Counted from the first letter of the stretch, positions 46,083 to 57,239 are shown. The stretch is DNA of 64,000 nt from Flavobacterium humidisoli (GCF_023272795.1 NZ_CP096829.1:1860001-1924000); one strand, 5' to 3'. Numbers and translations are program-made. The notes: generated by a model not told the origin, from the sequence alone.

Positions 46083-46211
46083 ATGAATAATTATCTTGAT
46101 AACCTAAATGTTTTTTACTGGCCTGTAACTCTTAACGGAATTGCCATTAAATTAAATACAATAGATGAAAACTTCGTTAGGAGTTACCGTAAGGTAGAAA
46201 TAAATCGGTAA
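46083..46211 (+). CDS. Possible 42-codon small protein
   Basis: ATG at 46083 opens a 42-residue frame that begins MNNYLDNLNVFYWPVTLNG and ends with VEINR. It follows a terminator at once and has no clear promoter; a TA-N3-TTTG look-alike lies in the T run. The inverted repeat inside it could mean that the RNA structure, not the peptide, is what matters, or that both are chance. Confidence 0.2.
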   Translation: MNNYLDNLNVFYWPVTLNGIAIKLNTIDENFVRSYRKVEINR

Positions 46212-46398
46212 ACGTTAAAAAATCTAATTTTCTTCAAAAAACAATTCTAAACATTTTCATTCTTTACACTATAATTTTGAAAATATAAATTTTGATGTAT
46301 TATGTTTAAAATGAATTGTTTATGTTTTTAAAAAATCGATTTCGCTGTAGATCGTGTTGGTTTTTGTTTTAACTTTATAAACCTAAAAATTTTTCATT

Positions 46399-46824
46399 AT
46401 GACTGTAGATCAAATACTTAAGGCAAAAGGAAGGAACGTGTATTCTATTTTCTCCAATTTAACGGTTTATGATGCGTTAAAAGTTATGGGAGAAAAAAAC
46501 ATTGGAGCAATTTTAGTTATGGATGATAATATTTTAAAAGGAATATTGTCGGAAAGAGATTATGCCAGAAAAATTGTTCTGAAGGATAAATCTTCGAAAG
46601 AAACTTTTGTTCATGAGATTATGGAAAGTAATGTCTTTACAGTAAAACTTTCAGATAATCTTGAAGATTGTATGGAACTTATGAGCGAAAAAAGAATAAG
46701 ACACCTGCCTGTTTTAGAAGACGGAACAGTGGTTGGAGTAATTTCAATCAGCGATGTAGTGAAGGCAATTATAGAAATTCAAAAAGACACAATCAACCAT
46801 TTGAATTCTTATATTTCTCAATAA
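46399..46824 (+). CDS. Two-CBS-domain protein
   Basis: This 141-residue protein consists of two CBS motifs (about 10-65 and 75-135), with ILSERDYARKI ending the first and VVGVISISDVVKAII the second. CBS pairs bind adenine nucleotides such as AMP, ATP or S-adenosylmethionine and regulate partner proteins. No catalytic domain is attached. It is a cytoplasmic single-gene unit with its own terminator. Confidence 0.92.
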   Translation: MTVDQILKAKGRNVYSIFSNLTVYDALKVMGEKNIGAILVMDDNILKGILSERDYARKIVLKDKSSKETFVHEIMESNVFTVKLSDNLEDCMELMSEKRIRHLPVLEDGTVVGVISISDVVKAIIEIQKDTINHLNSYISQ

Positions 46825-46855
46825 ACAGTAGCTAAAAACGATAAAAATTCAAACG

Positions 46856-46881
46856 AGTCCAATTTCTATTGGACTTTTTTT
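46856..46881 (+). terminator. Terminator of the CBS gene
   Basis: AGTCCAAT pairs with ATTGGACT around TTCT, followed by a T run. Confidence 0.9.
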
Positions 46882-46945
46882 ATTTATTCGAATAGATTTT
46901 AGGAAAAGAAAACGCTAAAAATACGCCATTTTAAAACAAGACTTA

Positions 46946-46953
46946 TATCTTTG
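46946..46953 (+). promoter_or_regulatory. -7 element of the malic enzyme gene
   Basis: TATCTTTG matches TAnnTTTG. Transcription from about 46959 would give a leader of some 20 nt before ATG 46979, or about 8 nt before the in-frame ATG 46967. No clear -33 element is seen. Confidence 0.55.
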
Positions 46954-46978
46954 TAAGCTAGAATAAATGCTAAAAAAA

Positions 46979-49270
46979 ATGAACAAAGAGAGTAAAAGAA
47001 GAGAGGCGTTACTGTATCATGCAGAACCAACTCCAGGAAAAATTCAGGTAGTTCCAACAAAAAAATATGCAACCCAGAGAGACTTATCATTGGCTTATTC
47101 GCCGGGAGTTGCAGAACCATGTTTAGAAATCGCAGCAAACAAAGAAGACGTTTATAAATATACAGCAAAAGGAAATTTAGTAGCCGTAATCTCAAACGGT
47201 ACAGCTGTTTTAGGTCTTGGAAATATTGGTCCAGAAGCAGGAAAACCTGTAATGGAAGGAAAAGGTTTATTATTTAAAATATTTTCTGATATAGACGTTT
47301 TTGACATCGAAATCGATACTGAAAATGTGGAAGAATTTATTCAAACTGTAAAAAATATTGCTCCAACTTTTGGAGGTATCAATTTGGAAGATATTAAAGC
47401 TCCAGAATCTTTCGAAATAGAAAGAAGGCTGATCGAAGAATTGGATATTCCGGTAATGCACGACGACCAGCACGGAACAGCAATTATTTCTTCTGCAGCT
47501 TTAATCAATGCACTTGAATTGGCAGGTAAAAAAGCAGAAGACGTAAAAGTAGTAGTTTCTGGAGCAGGATCTGCGGCGATTGCGTGTACAGATTTATATG
47601 TTTTACTTGGAGTAAAAGTTGAAAATGTTTTAATGTACAACAGTAAAGGACTTTTAACTAAAGACAATCCTGCACTTTCAGATTTACAATTAAAATATGC
47701 AATTGACGGACCTCAGATTCCTTTGGCTGAAGCGGTAAAAGACGCTGATGTTTTCATCGGATTATCTTCTGGAGATATTCTTTCACCAGAAATGTTATTG
47801 ACAATGTCTAACAATCCGATCGTTTTTGCAATGGCAAACCCGAACCCGGAAATCGATTATAATTTAGCTACAGAAACTCGTAAAGATGTTATTATGGCTA
47901 CGGGACGTTCAGATTTTCCTAATCAGGTAAATAACGTTTTAGGTTTTCCTTATATCTTTAGAGGAGCGCTAGACGTAAGAGCGACAAAAATTAACGAAGA
48001 AATGAAAATGGCGGCTGTAAAAGCTCTAGCTATTTTGGCAAAAGAACCAGTTCCAGAACAAGTTAACGTAGCCTATGGTGCAACAAAACTTGGTTTTGGT
48101 CAAGAATATATCATTCCTAAACCATTCGATCCTAGATTGATTACTGTTGTAGCTCCAGCGGTTGCAAAAGCAGCAATGGAATCTGGAGTAGCAAAAAATC
48201 CTATTACAGATTGGGCTTCTTACGAAGATGTTCTTCGCGAACGTATGGGGAACGATAACAAAATGGTGCGTTTGATTACAAACCGTGCAAAATTAGATCC
48301 TAAAAGAATTGTTTTTGCCGAAGCAGATCAATTAAACGTTTTAAAAGCAGCACAAATTGTTTTTGAGGACGGAATCGGATTCCCAATTTTATTAGGAAAC
48401 AAAGAAGTGATTTTAGAATTGAAAGCAGAACTTGGTTTTGATGCTGATCTTGAAATCATTGATCCTAAGACAGATGAAGAAGCGGAAAGACGCAACAGAT
48501 TTGCAAAATCATTCTGGGAAACAAGGGGAAGAAGAGGAGTTTCTAAATTGGATGCAGAAAAATTCATGCGCGAAAGAAACTATTTTGCTGCAATGATGGT
48601 TAATGAAGGTGAGGCAGATGCATTGGTTACAGGACATTCTAGAAGTTATCCTTCGGTTGTAAAACCAATGATGCAATTAATTCCAAAGGCGCAAAACGCA
48701 TCTCTTATTGCAACTGCAAATATGATGCTTACTTCACGCGGACCAATGTTTTTATCAGATACTGCAATAAACATTAATCCGTCTGCACAAGATTTGATTA
48801 ATATTGCAATCATGACTGCAAAAACTGCAAAAATGTTTGGTATTGAGCCAGTTATAGCAATGGTTTCATTCTCAAACTTTGGTTCTTCAACTAGTGAAAG
48901 CGCTTCAAAAGTTAGAGAAGCTGTAGCTTATCTGCATAAAAATCATCCAGAATTAATTGTTGATGGAGAAATTCAAGCAGATTTTGCATTAAATCCAGAA
49001 ATGCTTCAAGAGAAATTTCCATTCTCTAAATTAGCAGGAAAAAAAGTTAATACATTGGTTTTCCCTAATTTAGAGTCAGCAAATATCACTTACAAATTAT
49101 TGAAAGAATTGTATAAAGTGAATTCAATTGGGCCAATCATGATGGGTATGGGTAAACCAGTTCACATTTTCCAATTGGGTGCTAGCGTTGAAGAAATGGT
49201 AAATATGGCAGCTATAGCTGTTATTGATGCACAGGAAAAAGAAAGCAAAAAGAATAAAATAACACAATAA
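46979..49270 (+). CDS. maeB: NADP-dependent malic enzyme with phosphotransacetylase-like domain
   Basis: This 763-residue protein has a malic enzyme part (about 1-420) with [43 protein letters not shown] and a nucleotide fold at [11 protein letters not shown]-terminal domain (about 425-755) related to phosphotransacetylase follows. This two-part form is the MaeB class, in which the second domain mediates acetyl-CoA control. It converts malate to pyruvate and CO2, producing NADPH. The start [12 protein letters not shown] fits the family; an ATG four codons upstream is possible. Confidence 0.94.
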   Translation: MNKESKRREALLYHAEPTPGKIQVVPTKKYATQRDLSLAYSPGVAEPCLEIAANKEDVYKYTAKGNLVAVISNGTAVLGLGNIGPEAGKPVMEGKGLLFKIFSDIDVFDIEIDTENVEEFIQTVKNIAPTFGGINLEDIKAPESFEIERRLIEELDIPVMHDDQHGTAIISSAALINALELAGKKAEDVKVVVSGAGSAAIACTDLYVLLGVKVENVLMYNSKGLLTKDNPALSDLQLKYAIDGPQIPLAEAVKDADVFIGLSSGDILSPEMLLTMSNNPIVFAMANPNPEIDYNLATETRKDVIMATGRSDFPNQVNNVLGFPYIFRGALDVRATKINEEMKMAAVKALAILAKEPVPEQVNVAYGATKLGFGQEYIIPKPFDPRLITVVAPAVAKAAMESGVAKNPITDWASYEDVLRERMGNDNKMVRLITNRAKLDPKRIVFAEADQLNVLKAAQIVFEDGIGFPILLGNKEVILELKAELGFDADLEIIDPKTDEEAERRNRFAKSFWETRGRRGVSKLDAEKFMRERNYFAAMMVNEGEADALVTGHSRSYPSVVKPMMQLIPKAQNASLIATANMMLTSRGPMFLSDTAININPSAQDLINIAIMTAKTAKMFGIEPVIAMVSFSNFGSSTSESASKVREAVAYLHKNHPELIVDGEIQADFALNPEMLQEKFPFSKLAGKKVNTLVFPNLESANITYKLLKELYKVNSIGPIMMGMGKPVHIFQLGASVEEMVNMAAIAVIDAQEKESKKNKITQ

Positions 49271-49319
49271 ACGTTCTAAAGGATTGAACAAATTTGTCGT
49301 AGTTTTATGGCATTTTTGT

Positions 49320-49327
49320 TATATTTG
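49320..49327 (+). promoter_or_regulatory. -7 element of ruvA-sprA
   Basis: TATATTTG matches the consensus, with TTTG at 49293-49296, 23 bp upstream. The leader before ATG 49347 would be about 13 nt. Confidence 0.55.
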
Positions 49328-49346
49328 ATACTAATAAATTACATTT

Positions 49347-49928
49347 ATGATAGCACATTTGCAGGGAAGATTAGTAGAAAAGAATCCTACAGAAGTTGTA
49401 ATTGATTGTGGAGGGGTTGGTTATCAGGTAAATATATCATTGCATACCTTCTCCTTAATTCCAAATTCTGAAAATATAAAATTGTATACGCATCTTCAAA
49501 TTAAAGAAGATGCGCATACTTTATATGGCTTTGCCGAAAAATCGGAGCGCGAAATTTTTAGAATGCTGCTTTCTGTTTCAGGAATTGGAGCTGGAATTGC
49601 CAGAACAATGCTTTCTTCTATAGAACCAAAGCAAATTATAAATGCCATCGCATCTGGAGATGTGGGCATAATCCAGTCTATCAAAGGGATTGGAAACAAA
49701 ACGGCACAAAGAGTTATACTTGATTTAAAAGAAAAAGTTGTTAAATTGTACGATATTGACGAAGTTTTTGCTGTTCAAAACAATAGAAACCGAGATGAAG
49801 CGTTATCTGCTCTAGAAGTATTAGGTTTTGTCCGAAAAGCTTCAGAAAAAGTGGTAGAAAGAATCGTAAAAGAAGATCCAGAAGCTACCGTTGAAACAAT
49901 TATCAAAAAGGCTTTAAAAAGCTTATAA
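49347..49928 (+). CDS. ruvA: Holliday junction DNA-binding protein RuvA
   Basis: This 193-residue protein has the OB-fold start MIAHLQGRLVEKNPTEVVIDCGGVGY, two helix-hairpin-helix motifs (SVSGIGAGIARTML and SIKGIGNKTAQRVILDLKEK) and the C-terminal RuvB-binding domain (EALSALEVLGF). It tetramerises on Holliday junctions and loads RuvB. It stands 25 bp before sprA, a neighbour order also known in F. johnsoniae. Confidence 0.97.
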   Translation: MIAHLQGRLVEKNPTEVVIDCGGVGYQVNISLHTFSLIPNSENIKLYTHLQIKEDAHTLYGFAEKSEREIFRMLLSVSGIGAGIARTMLSSIEPKQIINAIASGDVGIIQSIKGIGNKTAQRVILDLKEKVVKLYDIDEVFAVQNNRNRDEALSALEVLGFVRKASEKVVERIVKEDPEATVETIIKKALKSL

Positions 49929-49953
49929 ATTTCATTTTATATAAAAGAATTCT

Positions 49954-52900
49954 ATGCGTAAAATTTGTATTTTGTTGCTGGTATTACTCTGCGGTAATGT
50001 TTTGCGGGCACAGGTTACACCGGCAGCACAAGATACAACTAAAACTCAGTTCTCAGTAGGTAAGATAGAGCTCGAAGATCCTCCGAGCGTACTTTCGGCA
50101 TATAGATATGATCCTATTACAGATCGTTATATCTATACCAATTCGGTAGATGGTTTCTCCATCAATTACCCTTTAATTCTAACTCCAAAAGAATACGAAG
50201 ATTTAGTTCTCAAAGAAGCAAGAAGAGATTATTTTAGAAAAAAATCTGATGCTATTGATGGCAAAAAAGCTGGAGCCGAGGCAGCCAAAAAAGATTTATT
50301 ACCAAGATATTACATCAATTCGAGTTTGTTCGAAAGCATTTTTGGAAGTAATACTATAGATGTAAAGCCCACAGGATCAGTAGAAATGGACTTGGGTATG
50401 CGTTATACTAAACAAGATAATCCATCATTTTCGCCAAGAAACAGATCTAGCCTAACTTTTGATTTTGATCAAAGAATCAGTATGAGTTTAATGGGGAAAA
50501 TTGGAACTCGTTTGGAGGTAAATGCCAACTACGATACACAATCTACATTTGCTTTTCAAAACTTATTTAAACTAGCTTATACGCCCTCAGAAGACGATAT
50601 TGTTCAGAAAGTTGAGGTCGGTAATGTGAGTATGCCTTTAAATAGTACCTTAATTCGAGGCGCTCAAAGTTTATTCGGGGTCAAAGCTCAACTGCAATTC
50701 GGTAAGACAACTGTTACGGGAGTTTTCTCAGAACAAAAGTCTCAAACCAAAAGTATAGTCGCAGAAGGTGGAGGAACGGTGCAAAACTTTGATTTGTTTG
50801 CCTTAGATTATGATAATGATCGACATTTCTTCTTATCACAATACTTTAGAAATAAATACGATTCTTCTCTTAAAAACTATCCGTTAATTGACAGCCGTGT
50901 TCAAGTTACAAGAATTGAAGTATGGGTGACTAATAAACAGAATAGGGTAACAACAACAAGCAACAACTTAAGAAACGTTATTGCACTTCAGGATTTAGGG
51001 GAAGGACAAGTTTCTGGTGTGCCAGATAATCAAGTTGTTGTAATTACAAATCCTGCAGGATTCTTTAATAACCCAATAGATTCACCTACAGATAATACAA
51101 ATAATAAATACGATCCGGCATCCATTGGAAAAGCAGGAAGTTATTTAAACTCTAATATTAGAGAAATTGTAACGGCAAAATCTGGATTTAATAATACCAA
51201 CGTAAATGAGGGAACTGATTATTCTGTTCTGGAAAATGCTAGAAAATTAACAACAAACGAATATACTTTTAACGCTCAGTTAGGTTACATCTCGTTACAG
51301 CAGCGATTGGCCAATGACGAAATTCTAGCAGTTGCGTTTGAATATACAGTTGGAGGAAAAACATACCAAGTAGGAGAGTTTGGTAGTGATGGTGTAGATG
51401 CGACTGTAGTTACTGGAAACAACAATGCCAATCAAGCAATTGTAACGCAGAGTTTGGTTTTAAAAATGCTGAAAAGCAGTTTGACAAACGTTCAAAATCC
51501 AGTTTGGAACTTGATGATGAAAAACGTTTATCAAATTCCTCAAGCCTATCAAATCAAACAAGAAGATTTTAGACTTAACATTCTTTATACAGATCCTTCG
51601 CCAATAAACTATATTACGCCAGTAACAGGAACTACTTTTCCAGCAAATCCAGCACCAGACGATAAAGTAGACCAAACGCCATTATTGAATGTTTTTAATC
51701 TTGACCGTTTAAATTACAACAACGATCCGCAAACGGGAGGAGACGGATTCTTTGATTATGTTCCAGGGGTAACTGTTGATGTGCAGAATGCTCGAATTAT
51801 TTTTACAACTAAAGAGCCTTTTGGAGAACTTTTATTTAGAAAGTTAAACACTAACTCAGGAGAAAGTTATAATGATCCAGCTACTTATAATGCAAATCAG
51901 AAGAAGTATGTGTTTAGAAACATGTATAGAAATACCCAGGCTGGTGCATTGCAGGATAGTGATAAAAACAAATTCTTATTAAGAGGAAAATATAAATCTT
52001 CGGGAAGTAATGGTATTCCTATCGGTGCATTTAATGTTCCGCAAGGGTCTGTTGTGGTAACTGCAGCAGGACGTGTTTTGGTAGAGGGTATTGATTATAG
52101 TGTCGATTATCAATTAGGACGAGTACAGATATTAGATCCTTCGCTTCAGGCTTCTAATACACCAATTGAAGTTTCGTTGGAGAACAATTCAATCTTTGGG
52201 CAGCAGACAAGAAGGTTTATGGGACTTAATGTTGAACATAAAATTTCAGAAAAATTTGTTGTGGGAGGTACATTCTTAAAAATGACAGAACGTCCTTTTA
52301 CTCAAAAATCAAGCTACGGACAAGAATCTGTAAATAACACCATTTTTGGTTTTAATGGAAATTATGCAACAGAAGTTCCGTTTTTGACAAGATTGGCTAA
52401 TAAATTACCGAATATAGATACAGACGTCCCATCTAATCTTTCTATTCGTGGAGAAGTGGCATTTTTAAAACCAGATGCTCCAAAAGCAAGTGATTTTGAA
52501 GGTGAAGCAACTATTTATATCGACGATTTTGAAGGTACTCAGACCACGATAGATATGAGATCTGCGTATGCCTGGAGTTTGGCTTCTACACCATTTATTA
52601 CTTCTGCGACAGACAATACTTTCAATGCCAACTCCAATACGCTTGAGTATGGTTTTAAACGTGCAAAATTGGCTTGGTATACTATCGATCCAATTTTCTA
52701 TACCTCAAAACCATCTGGAGTTTCAAATGATGATTTGTCATTAAACTCAACAAGAAGAATTTATAGTAGAGAACTTTATCCAAATACAGATATTGCACAA
52801 GGTCAGATTCAGGTTGTTAATACATTAGACTTAACATATTATCCATCAGATAGAGGACCTTACAATAATAATCCTAATTTTAGTTCAAGTAGCCCTTCAT

Positions 52901-55900
52901 CTAATTTTGGAGGAATTATGCGTGCACTGAATTCTACAAACTTTGAGCAAGGAAATGTTGAATACATTCAGTTCTGGGTACTCGATCCTTATGTGGGGAC
53001 AGGACAGGCTCAGGGAACTAATAATGGAAAAATTTACTTCAATTTAGGAGAAGTCTCGGAAGACGTTCTGAAAGATGGAAGAAAACAATATGAAAACGGT
53101 TTAGGGCCAGATCAGATAATGGTAAATCCGCAGCCGATTTGGGGAGACGTACCAGCATCTCAATCATTGATTTATGCATTTGATACTAATCCAGACAATC
53201 GTAAAAATCAAGATGTTGGTTTAGATGGTTTGCCAGATGCAAAAGAGGGATCAATTTATACCAATTATGCAGGAGAAGAAGATCCTGCGGCAGATAACTA
53301 TAAGTACTTCTTAAATACAGAAGGAGGCGTTTTACAGCGTTATAAAAGATACAACGGAACAGAGGGGAACTCTGCCGTAAGCGTTGATGATCCAAATCGT
53401 GGTTCAACAACTCTTCCAGACGTTGAAGATATTAATCGTGATAATACAATGAGTACAATCAATGCGTACTATGAATACAGTATTGATGTAAGACCAGGAA
53501 TGCAAGTTGGAGAAAATTATATTACAGATATTAGAGAGGTTCAAAATGTAGATCTTCCTAATGGTAGTACAACCAATGCAAGATGGATTCAGTTTAAAAT
53601 TCCGGTTTCGAAACCTCAAAATACTATTGGAAATATTACCGATTTTAGATCTATTCGTTTCATGCGTATGTTTATGACAGGGTTTAATGATCAAATGACA
53701 GTTCGTTTTGGAGCATTAGATTTGGTTAGAGGAGAATGGAGAAAGTATACAGGAACGCTTGATGCAAACGATACAAACCCTGATGATGACGGAACTCAAT
53801 TTGATGTTGCTGCTGTAAATATTCAGGAAAACGGAACTAAATGTCCTGTAAATTATGTTATTCCACCAGGAGTTCAAAGAGAGCAATTGTACAATAATAA
53901 TACAATTATCAATCAGAATGAACAGTCTTTAGCATTGCGAATAGCAGGTTCAGGATTAGAATATCAAGATTCTAGAGCAGTTTTCAAAAATGTAAGTGTT
54001 GATATGCGTCAGTACAAAAAACTGAAAATGTTCCTTCACGCAGAATCTCTTCCAAATGAAACTCAACTTTTAGATGATGAGATGATTGGATTTATTCGTT
54101 TTGGTAATGACTTTACACAGAACTTTTATCAAATTGAGATACCATTAAAAGTCACAAGAACTGGAGGAGGCTGTACCATAAGTCCAGATCAAGTATGGCT
54201 TGAAGAAAATAATATTGATGTAGCACTGTCATTACTTACTAGGATGAAAATCTTGGGAATGAATATCGATATTAATTCACCAAAAAGAGATATAAATGGT
54301 ATTTATTATCCAGACCGAGATCCAGATGTAGACGGTGGTGACCAGGACGGTAAATTGACTTTAGGTATTAAAGGAAATCCTAATTTCGGTTTAGTTCGAA
54401 ATTTAATGGTCGGAGTAAAAAGTGCGGCAAATCATAAGGATATTATGGGAGAAGTTTGGTTTAACGAACTTCGTATGTCCGATTTGGAAAACAAAGGAGG
54501 TATGGCTGCATTGCTGAATGTAGATACCAATATGGCCGACTTAATGACATTATCTGCCTCTGGAAAAAAGAGCACGATAGGTTTTGGTTCTCTTGAACAG
54601 GGAGCCAACGAGAGAGATCGTGAAGATATTCAGCAGTACAACATTGTAACCAATATTAATTTAGGAAAACTGCTTCCTCCGAAATGGGGAATTAATCTTC
54701 CATTCAATTATGCGATTGGAGAAGAAGTTATTACGCCAGAATACGATCCGTTTAATCAAGATATTAAATTAGACCAATTAATAAAAGAAACGACAGATCC
54801 TGCAGAAAAAGAAAATATTAGAACGCGAGCGGTAGATTACACTAAACGTAAAAGCATCAATTTTATTGGGGTAAGAAAAGACAGGGCACCAGAGCAGAAA
54901 CCACATGTTTATGATGTAGAAAACTTTACGTTCTCACAGTCTTATAATCAGGTAGAGCGACATGATTATGAAGTTGAAAGTTATAATGATGAGCAGTCTA
55001 ATACTTCGGTCAATTATGCTTATACTTTTCAGCCCAAAGAAGTAGTTCCGTTTAAGCAAACCAAATTCATGAAAACAAGTGAATATTGGAAATTGTTAAG
55101 CGACTTTAATATCAATTATCTTCCTTCGAACGTTTCATTTAACACTAATATTTTAAGGCAAAGTAATCGCCAGCAATATAGACAAGTTGATGTAGAAGGT
55201 ATTGGTTTAGATCCTCTTTACAGAAGAAACTTTGCGTTTAATTATCAATATGGTTTCGGATTTAATTTGACAAAATCATTAAAACTGAATTATACAGCAG
55301 CGTCGAATAATATCGTTAGAAACTTTTTGAATGACGATAATACGCCAAAAGAAGATTTTAATATTTGGGATGATTATTTTGATATTGGTATACCTAATCA
55401 GCATTTACAGCAATTAGTTTTAAACTATGATATTCCAATTAATAAAATTCCAATATTTAGTTTCATAAAAGCAACCTATTCTTATACGGCAGATTACAAT
55501 TGGCAAAGATCGTCTACGGCACTTTCTCAATACGTTGATGATAGTGGAGTGTCTTGGGATTTAGGAAATACGGTTCAAAATGCCAATTCGAATACCTTTT
55601 CTACGACATTAAATATGAATACGCTGTATAAATATTTAGGTTTGACACCGGGAGGTAAGCCAGCAAAAGCAAAGCCTGCTGCACCGCCAAAACCAGGAGA
55701 GAAAATTGTAAATACGGCTAAACCAGTTACCAGCAGTAATCCTTTTTACGATGGTTTGATTGGGGTTTTGACAAGTATTAAAAATGTTCAGATTAACTAT
55801 ACAAAAAATAGCGGTACTGTTTTGCCGGGTTATATTCCTGGAGTAGGATTTTTTGGTACATCTAAACCTTCATTAGGGTTTGTTTTTGGTAGTCAGGATG

Positions 55901-57153
55901 ATGTTCGTTTTGAAGCGGCTAAAAATGGCTGGCTAACTAGTTATCAAAATTTCAATCAAAACTTTACTCAAGTAAGCAACAAACTGCTGAAGGTAACAGC
56001 AAACGTAGATTTATTGCCAGATTTGAAAATTGACCTAGCAATGGATAGAGCATATTCTGAAAATTCATCAGAGCAATATAGTGTAGACCAAAATACAGGC
56101 GAGTATATAGCATTGTCACCATACAGTTACGGAATGTTTTCAATTTCTACTGTATTGATTAAGACTGCTTTCTCAACAAGTACAGAAACGGAGTCTTCGG
56201 CGTTTGATGATTTTAGAAGCAATCGTTTAGTTATTGCAAATCGTTTGGCAGAACAGCATTATGGAGGAGGTGTAATTCCTAGATACGGAGATTCAAATAA
56301 TCCTATTCCAGATGAATCAGATCCGAATTACAAAATTTATGTGGCCAATGAAGGTTATCCTATAGGCTTCTCAAAAAGTAATCAGGCTGTCCTTCTGCCT
56401 TCATTTATGGCGGCTTATACAGGAGGAGATGCTTCAAATAGTTCAACTAGTATTTTTAGAAGTTTCCCTATTCCAAACTGGAATGTGAAATATAATGGTT
56501 TAATGCGTTATAAGTATTTCAAAGACCATTTTAGAAGATTTTCATTACAGCATAATTATAGAGCGTCTTACACGATTAGCCAGTTTAGATCAAATTTTGA
56601 TTATTTGGAAAATCCGGGTGGTCAAGACGTAAACACCAACTTCTTTAATAAAACAATCATGTCTAATGTTAACTTAGTGGAGCAATTTAGCCCGCTGGTT
56701 AGAGTTGATTTTGAGTTGAAAAATTCATTCCGTTTATTGACAGAAATTAAAAAAGATCGCGCACTGTCTATGAGTTTTGACAATAATTTATTGACAGAGG
56801 TTAAAGGAGTAGAGTATGTTGTTGGATTAGGATATCGTTTTAAAGACGTTATTATCTCATCAAGATTAGCAGATAATCCAACTGGAATTATTAAGAGTGA
56901 TATCAATATAAAAGCTGATTTTTCATATAGAAATAATGAGACTTTAGTTCGATATTTAGATTACGATAATAATCAGCTGGCAGCGGGACAGAACATCTGG
57001 ACTTTAAAATTAACGGCCGATTATGCCTTCAGTAAAAACTTAACAGCAATATTCTATTACGATCATTCGTTCTCGAAAGCAGTTATTTCGACTTCTTTCC
57101 CTTTAACGAATATCAGATCAGGTTTCACACTTCGTTATAATTTTGGAAATTAA
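49954..57153 (+). CDS. sprA: Type IX secretion outer-membrane translocon SprA
   Basis: This 2,399-residue protein has a signal peptide (MRKICILLLVLLCGNVLRAQ) and the length and pattern of SprA, the giant 36-strand beta-barrel that forms the type IX translocation pore in the outer membrane. Recognisable stretches include LPRYYINSSLFESIFGSNTI near residue 110, EATIYIDDFEGTQTTIDMRS near 850, WFNELRMSDLENKGG near 1500, and a barrel-like C-terminal end. SprA is needed for gliding and for export of adhesins such as the one encoded at 31975. No truncation or frameshift is seen. It is probably co-transcribed with ruvA. Confidence 0.96.
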   Translation: MRKICILLLVLLCGNVLRAQVTPAAQDTTKTQFSVGKIELEDPPSVLSAYRYDPITDRYIYTNSVDGFSINYPLILTPKEYEDLVLKEARRDYFRKKSDAIDGKKAGAEAAKKDLLPRYYINSSLFESIFGSNTIDVKPTGSVEMDLGMRYTKQDNPSFSPRNRSSLTFDFDQRISMSLMGKIGTRLEVNANYDTQSTFAFQNLFKLAYTPSEDDIVQKVEVGNVSMPLNSTLIRGAQSLFGVKAQLQFGKTTVTGVFSEQKSQTKSIVAEGGGTVQNFDLFALDYDNDRHFFLSQYFRNKYDSSLKNYPLIDSRVQVTRIEVWVTNKQNRVTTTSNNLRNVIALQDLGEGQVSGVPDNQVVVITNPAGFFNNPIDSPTDNTNNKYDPASIGKAGSYLNSNIREIVTAKSGFNNTNVNEGTDYSVLENARKLTTNEYTFNAQLGYISLQQRLANDEILAVAFEYTVGGKTYQVGEFGSDGVDATVVTGNNNANQAIVTQSLVLKMLKSSLTNVQNPVWNLMMKNVYQIPQAYQIKQEDFRLNILYTDPSPINYITPVTGTTFPANPAPDDKVDQTPLLNVFNLDRLNYNNDPQTGGDGFFDYVPGVTVDVQNARIIFTTKEPFGELLFRKLNTNSGESYNDPATYNANQKKYVFRNMYRNTQAGALQDSDKNKFLLRGKYKSSGSNGIPIGAFNVPQGSVVVTAAGRVLVEGIDYSVDYQLGRVQILDPSLQASNTPIEVSLENNSIFGQQTRRFMGLNVEHKISEKFVVGGTFLKMTERPFTQKSSYGQESVNNTIFGFNGNYATEVPFLTRLANKLPNIDTDVPSNLSIRGEVAFLKPDAPKASDFEGEATIYIDDFEGTQTTIDMRSAYAWSLASTPFITSATDNTFNANSNTLEYGFKRAKLAWYTIDPIFYTSKPSGVSNDDLSLNSTRRIYSRELYPNTDIAQGQIQVVNTLDLTYYPSDRGPYNNNPNFSSSSPSSNFGGIMRALNSTNFEQGNVEYIQFWVLDPYVGTGQAQGTNNGKIYFNLGEVSEDVLKDGRKQYENGLGPDQIMVNPQPIWGDVPASQSLIYAFDTNPDNRKNQDVGLDGLPDAKEGSIYTNYAGEEDPAADNYKYFLNTEGGVLQRYKRYNGTEGNSAVSVDDPNRGSTTLPDVEDINRDNTMSTINAYYEYSIDVRPGMQVGENYITDIREVQNVDLPNGSTTNARWIQFKIPVSKPQNTIGNITDFRSIRFMRMFMTGFNDQMTVRFGALDLVRGEWRKYTGTLDANDTNPDDDGTQFDVAAVNIQENGTKCPVNYVIPPGVQREQLYNNNTIINQNEQSLALRIAGSGLEYQDSRAVFKNVSVDMRQYKKLKMFLHAESLPNETQLLDDEMIGFIRFGNDFTQNFYQIEIPLKVTRTGGGCTISPDQVWLEENNIDVALSLLTRMKILGMNIDINSPKRDINGIYYPDRDPDVDGGDQDGKLTLGIKGNPNFGLVRNLMVGVKSAANHKDIMGEVWFNELRMSDLENKGGMAALLNVDTNMADLMTLSASGKKSTIGFGSLEQGANERDREDIQQYNIVTNINLGKLLPPKWGINLPFNYAIGEEVITPEYDPFNQDIKLDQLIKETTDPAEKENIRTRAVDYTKRKSINFIGVRKDRAPEQKPHVYDVENFTFSQSYNQVERHDYEVESYNDEQSNTSVNYAYTFQPKEVVPFKQTKFMKTSEYWKLLSDFNINYLPSNVSFNTNILRQSNRQQYRQVDVEGIGLDPLYRRNFAFNYQYGFGFNLTKSLKLNYTAASNNIVRNFLNDDNTPKEDFNIWDDYFDIGIPNQHLQQLVLNYDIPINKIPIFSFIKATYSYTADYNWQRSSTALSQYVDDSGVSWDLGNTVQNANSNTFSTTLNMNTLYKYLGLTPGGKPAKAKPAAPPKPGEKIVNTAKPVTSSNPFYDGLIGVLTSIKNVQINYTKNSGTVLPGYIPGVGFFGTSKPSLGFVFGSQDDVRFEAAKNGWLTSYQNFNQNFTQVSNKLLKVTANVDLLPDLKIDLAMDRAYSENSSEQYSVDQNTGEYIALSPYSYGMFSISTVLIKTAFSTSTETESSAFDDFRSNRLVIANRLAEQHYGGGVIPRYGDSNNPIPDESDPNYKIYVANEGYPIGFSKSNQAVLLPSFMAAYTGGDASNSSTSIFRSFPIPNWNVKYNGLMRYKYFKDHFRRFSLQHNYRASYTISQFRSNFDYLENPGGQDVNTNFFNKTIMSNVNLVEQFSPLVRVDFELKNSFRLLTEIKKDRALSMSFDNNLLTEVKGVEYVVGLGYRFKDVIISSRLADNPTGIIKSDINIKADFSYRNNETLVRYLDYDNNQLAAGQNIWTLKLTADYAFSKNLTAIFYYDHSFSKAVISTSFPLTNIRSGFTLRYNFGN

Positions 57154-57190
57154 ATTTTAGTTTCTAAACTAGATTTTATTAGAAGATTAT

Positions 57191-57198
57191 TACATTTG
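57191..57198 (+). promoter_or_regulatory. -7 element of gcvH
   Basis: TACATTTG matches TAnnTTTG and would give a leader of about 35 nt. The -33 region is A/T-rich without a clear TTTG. Confidence 0.5.
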
Positions 57199-57239
57199 TG
57201 GCTTAAATTTTAAACAATCAATTTTCAAACACAACGATT

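Larger units (their letters stand above)
46005..46398 (+). other. Intergenic region with terminator and inverted repeat
   Basis: This 394-bp gap contains the OmpA-gene terminator (46045-46080), a near-perfect inverted repeat (46125-46139 with 46173-46187), and an overlapping alternative stem (46184-46189 with 46206-46211). The repeat falls inside a 42-codon open frame. Beyond 46212 I see only A/T-rich sequence up to the CBS gene. Confidence 0.5.

Noticed and set aside
46005..46398. Known riboswitch class or integron attC site at the inverted repeat
   Set aside because: I could not match any known riboswitch core, and the attC core GTTRRRY is not satisfied; it is reported only as unexplained structure.
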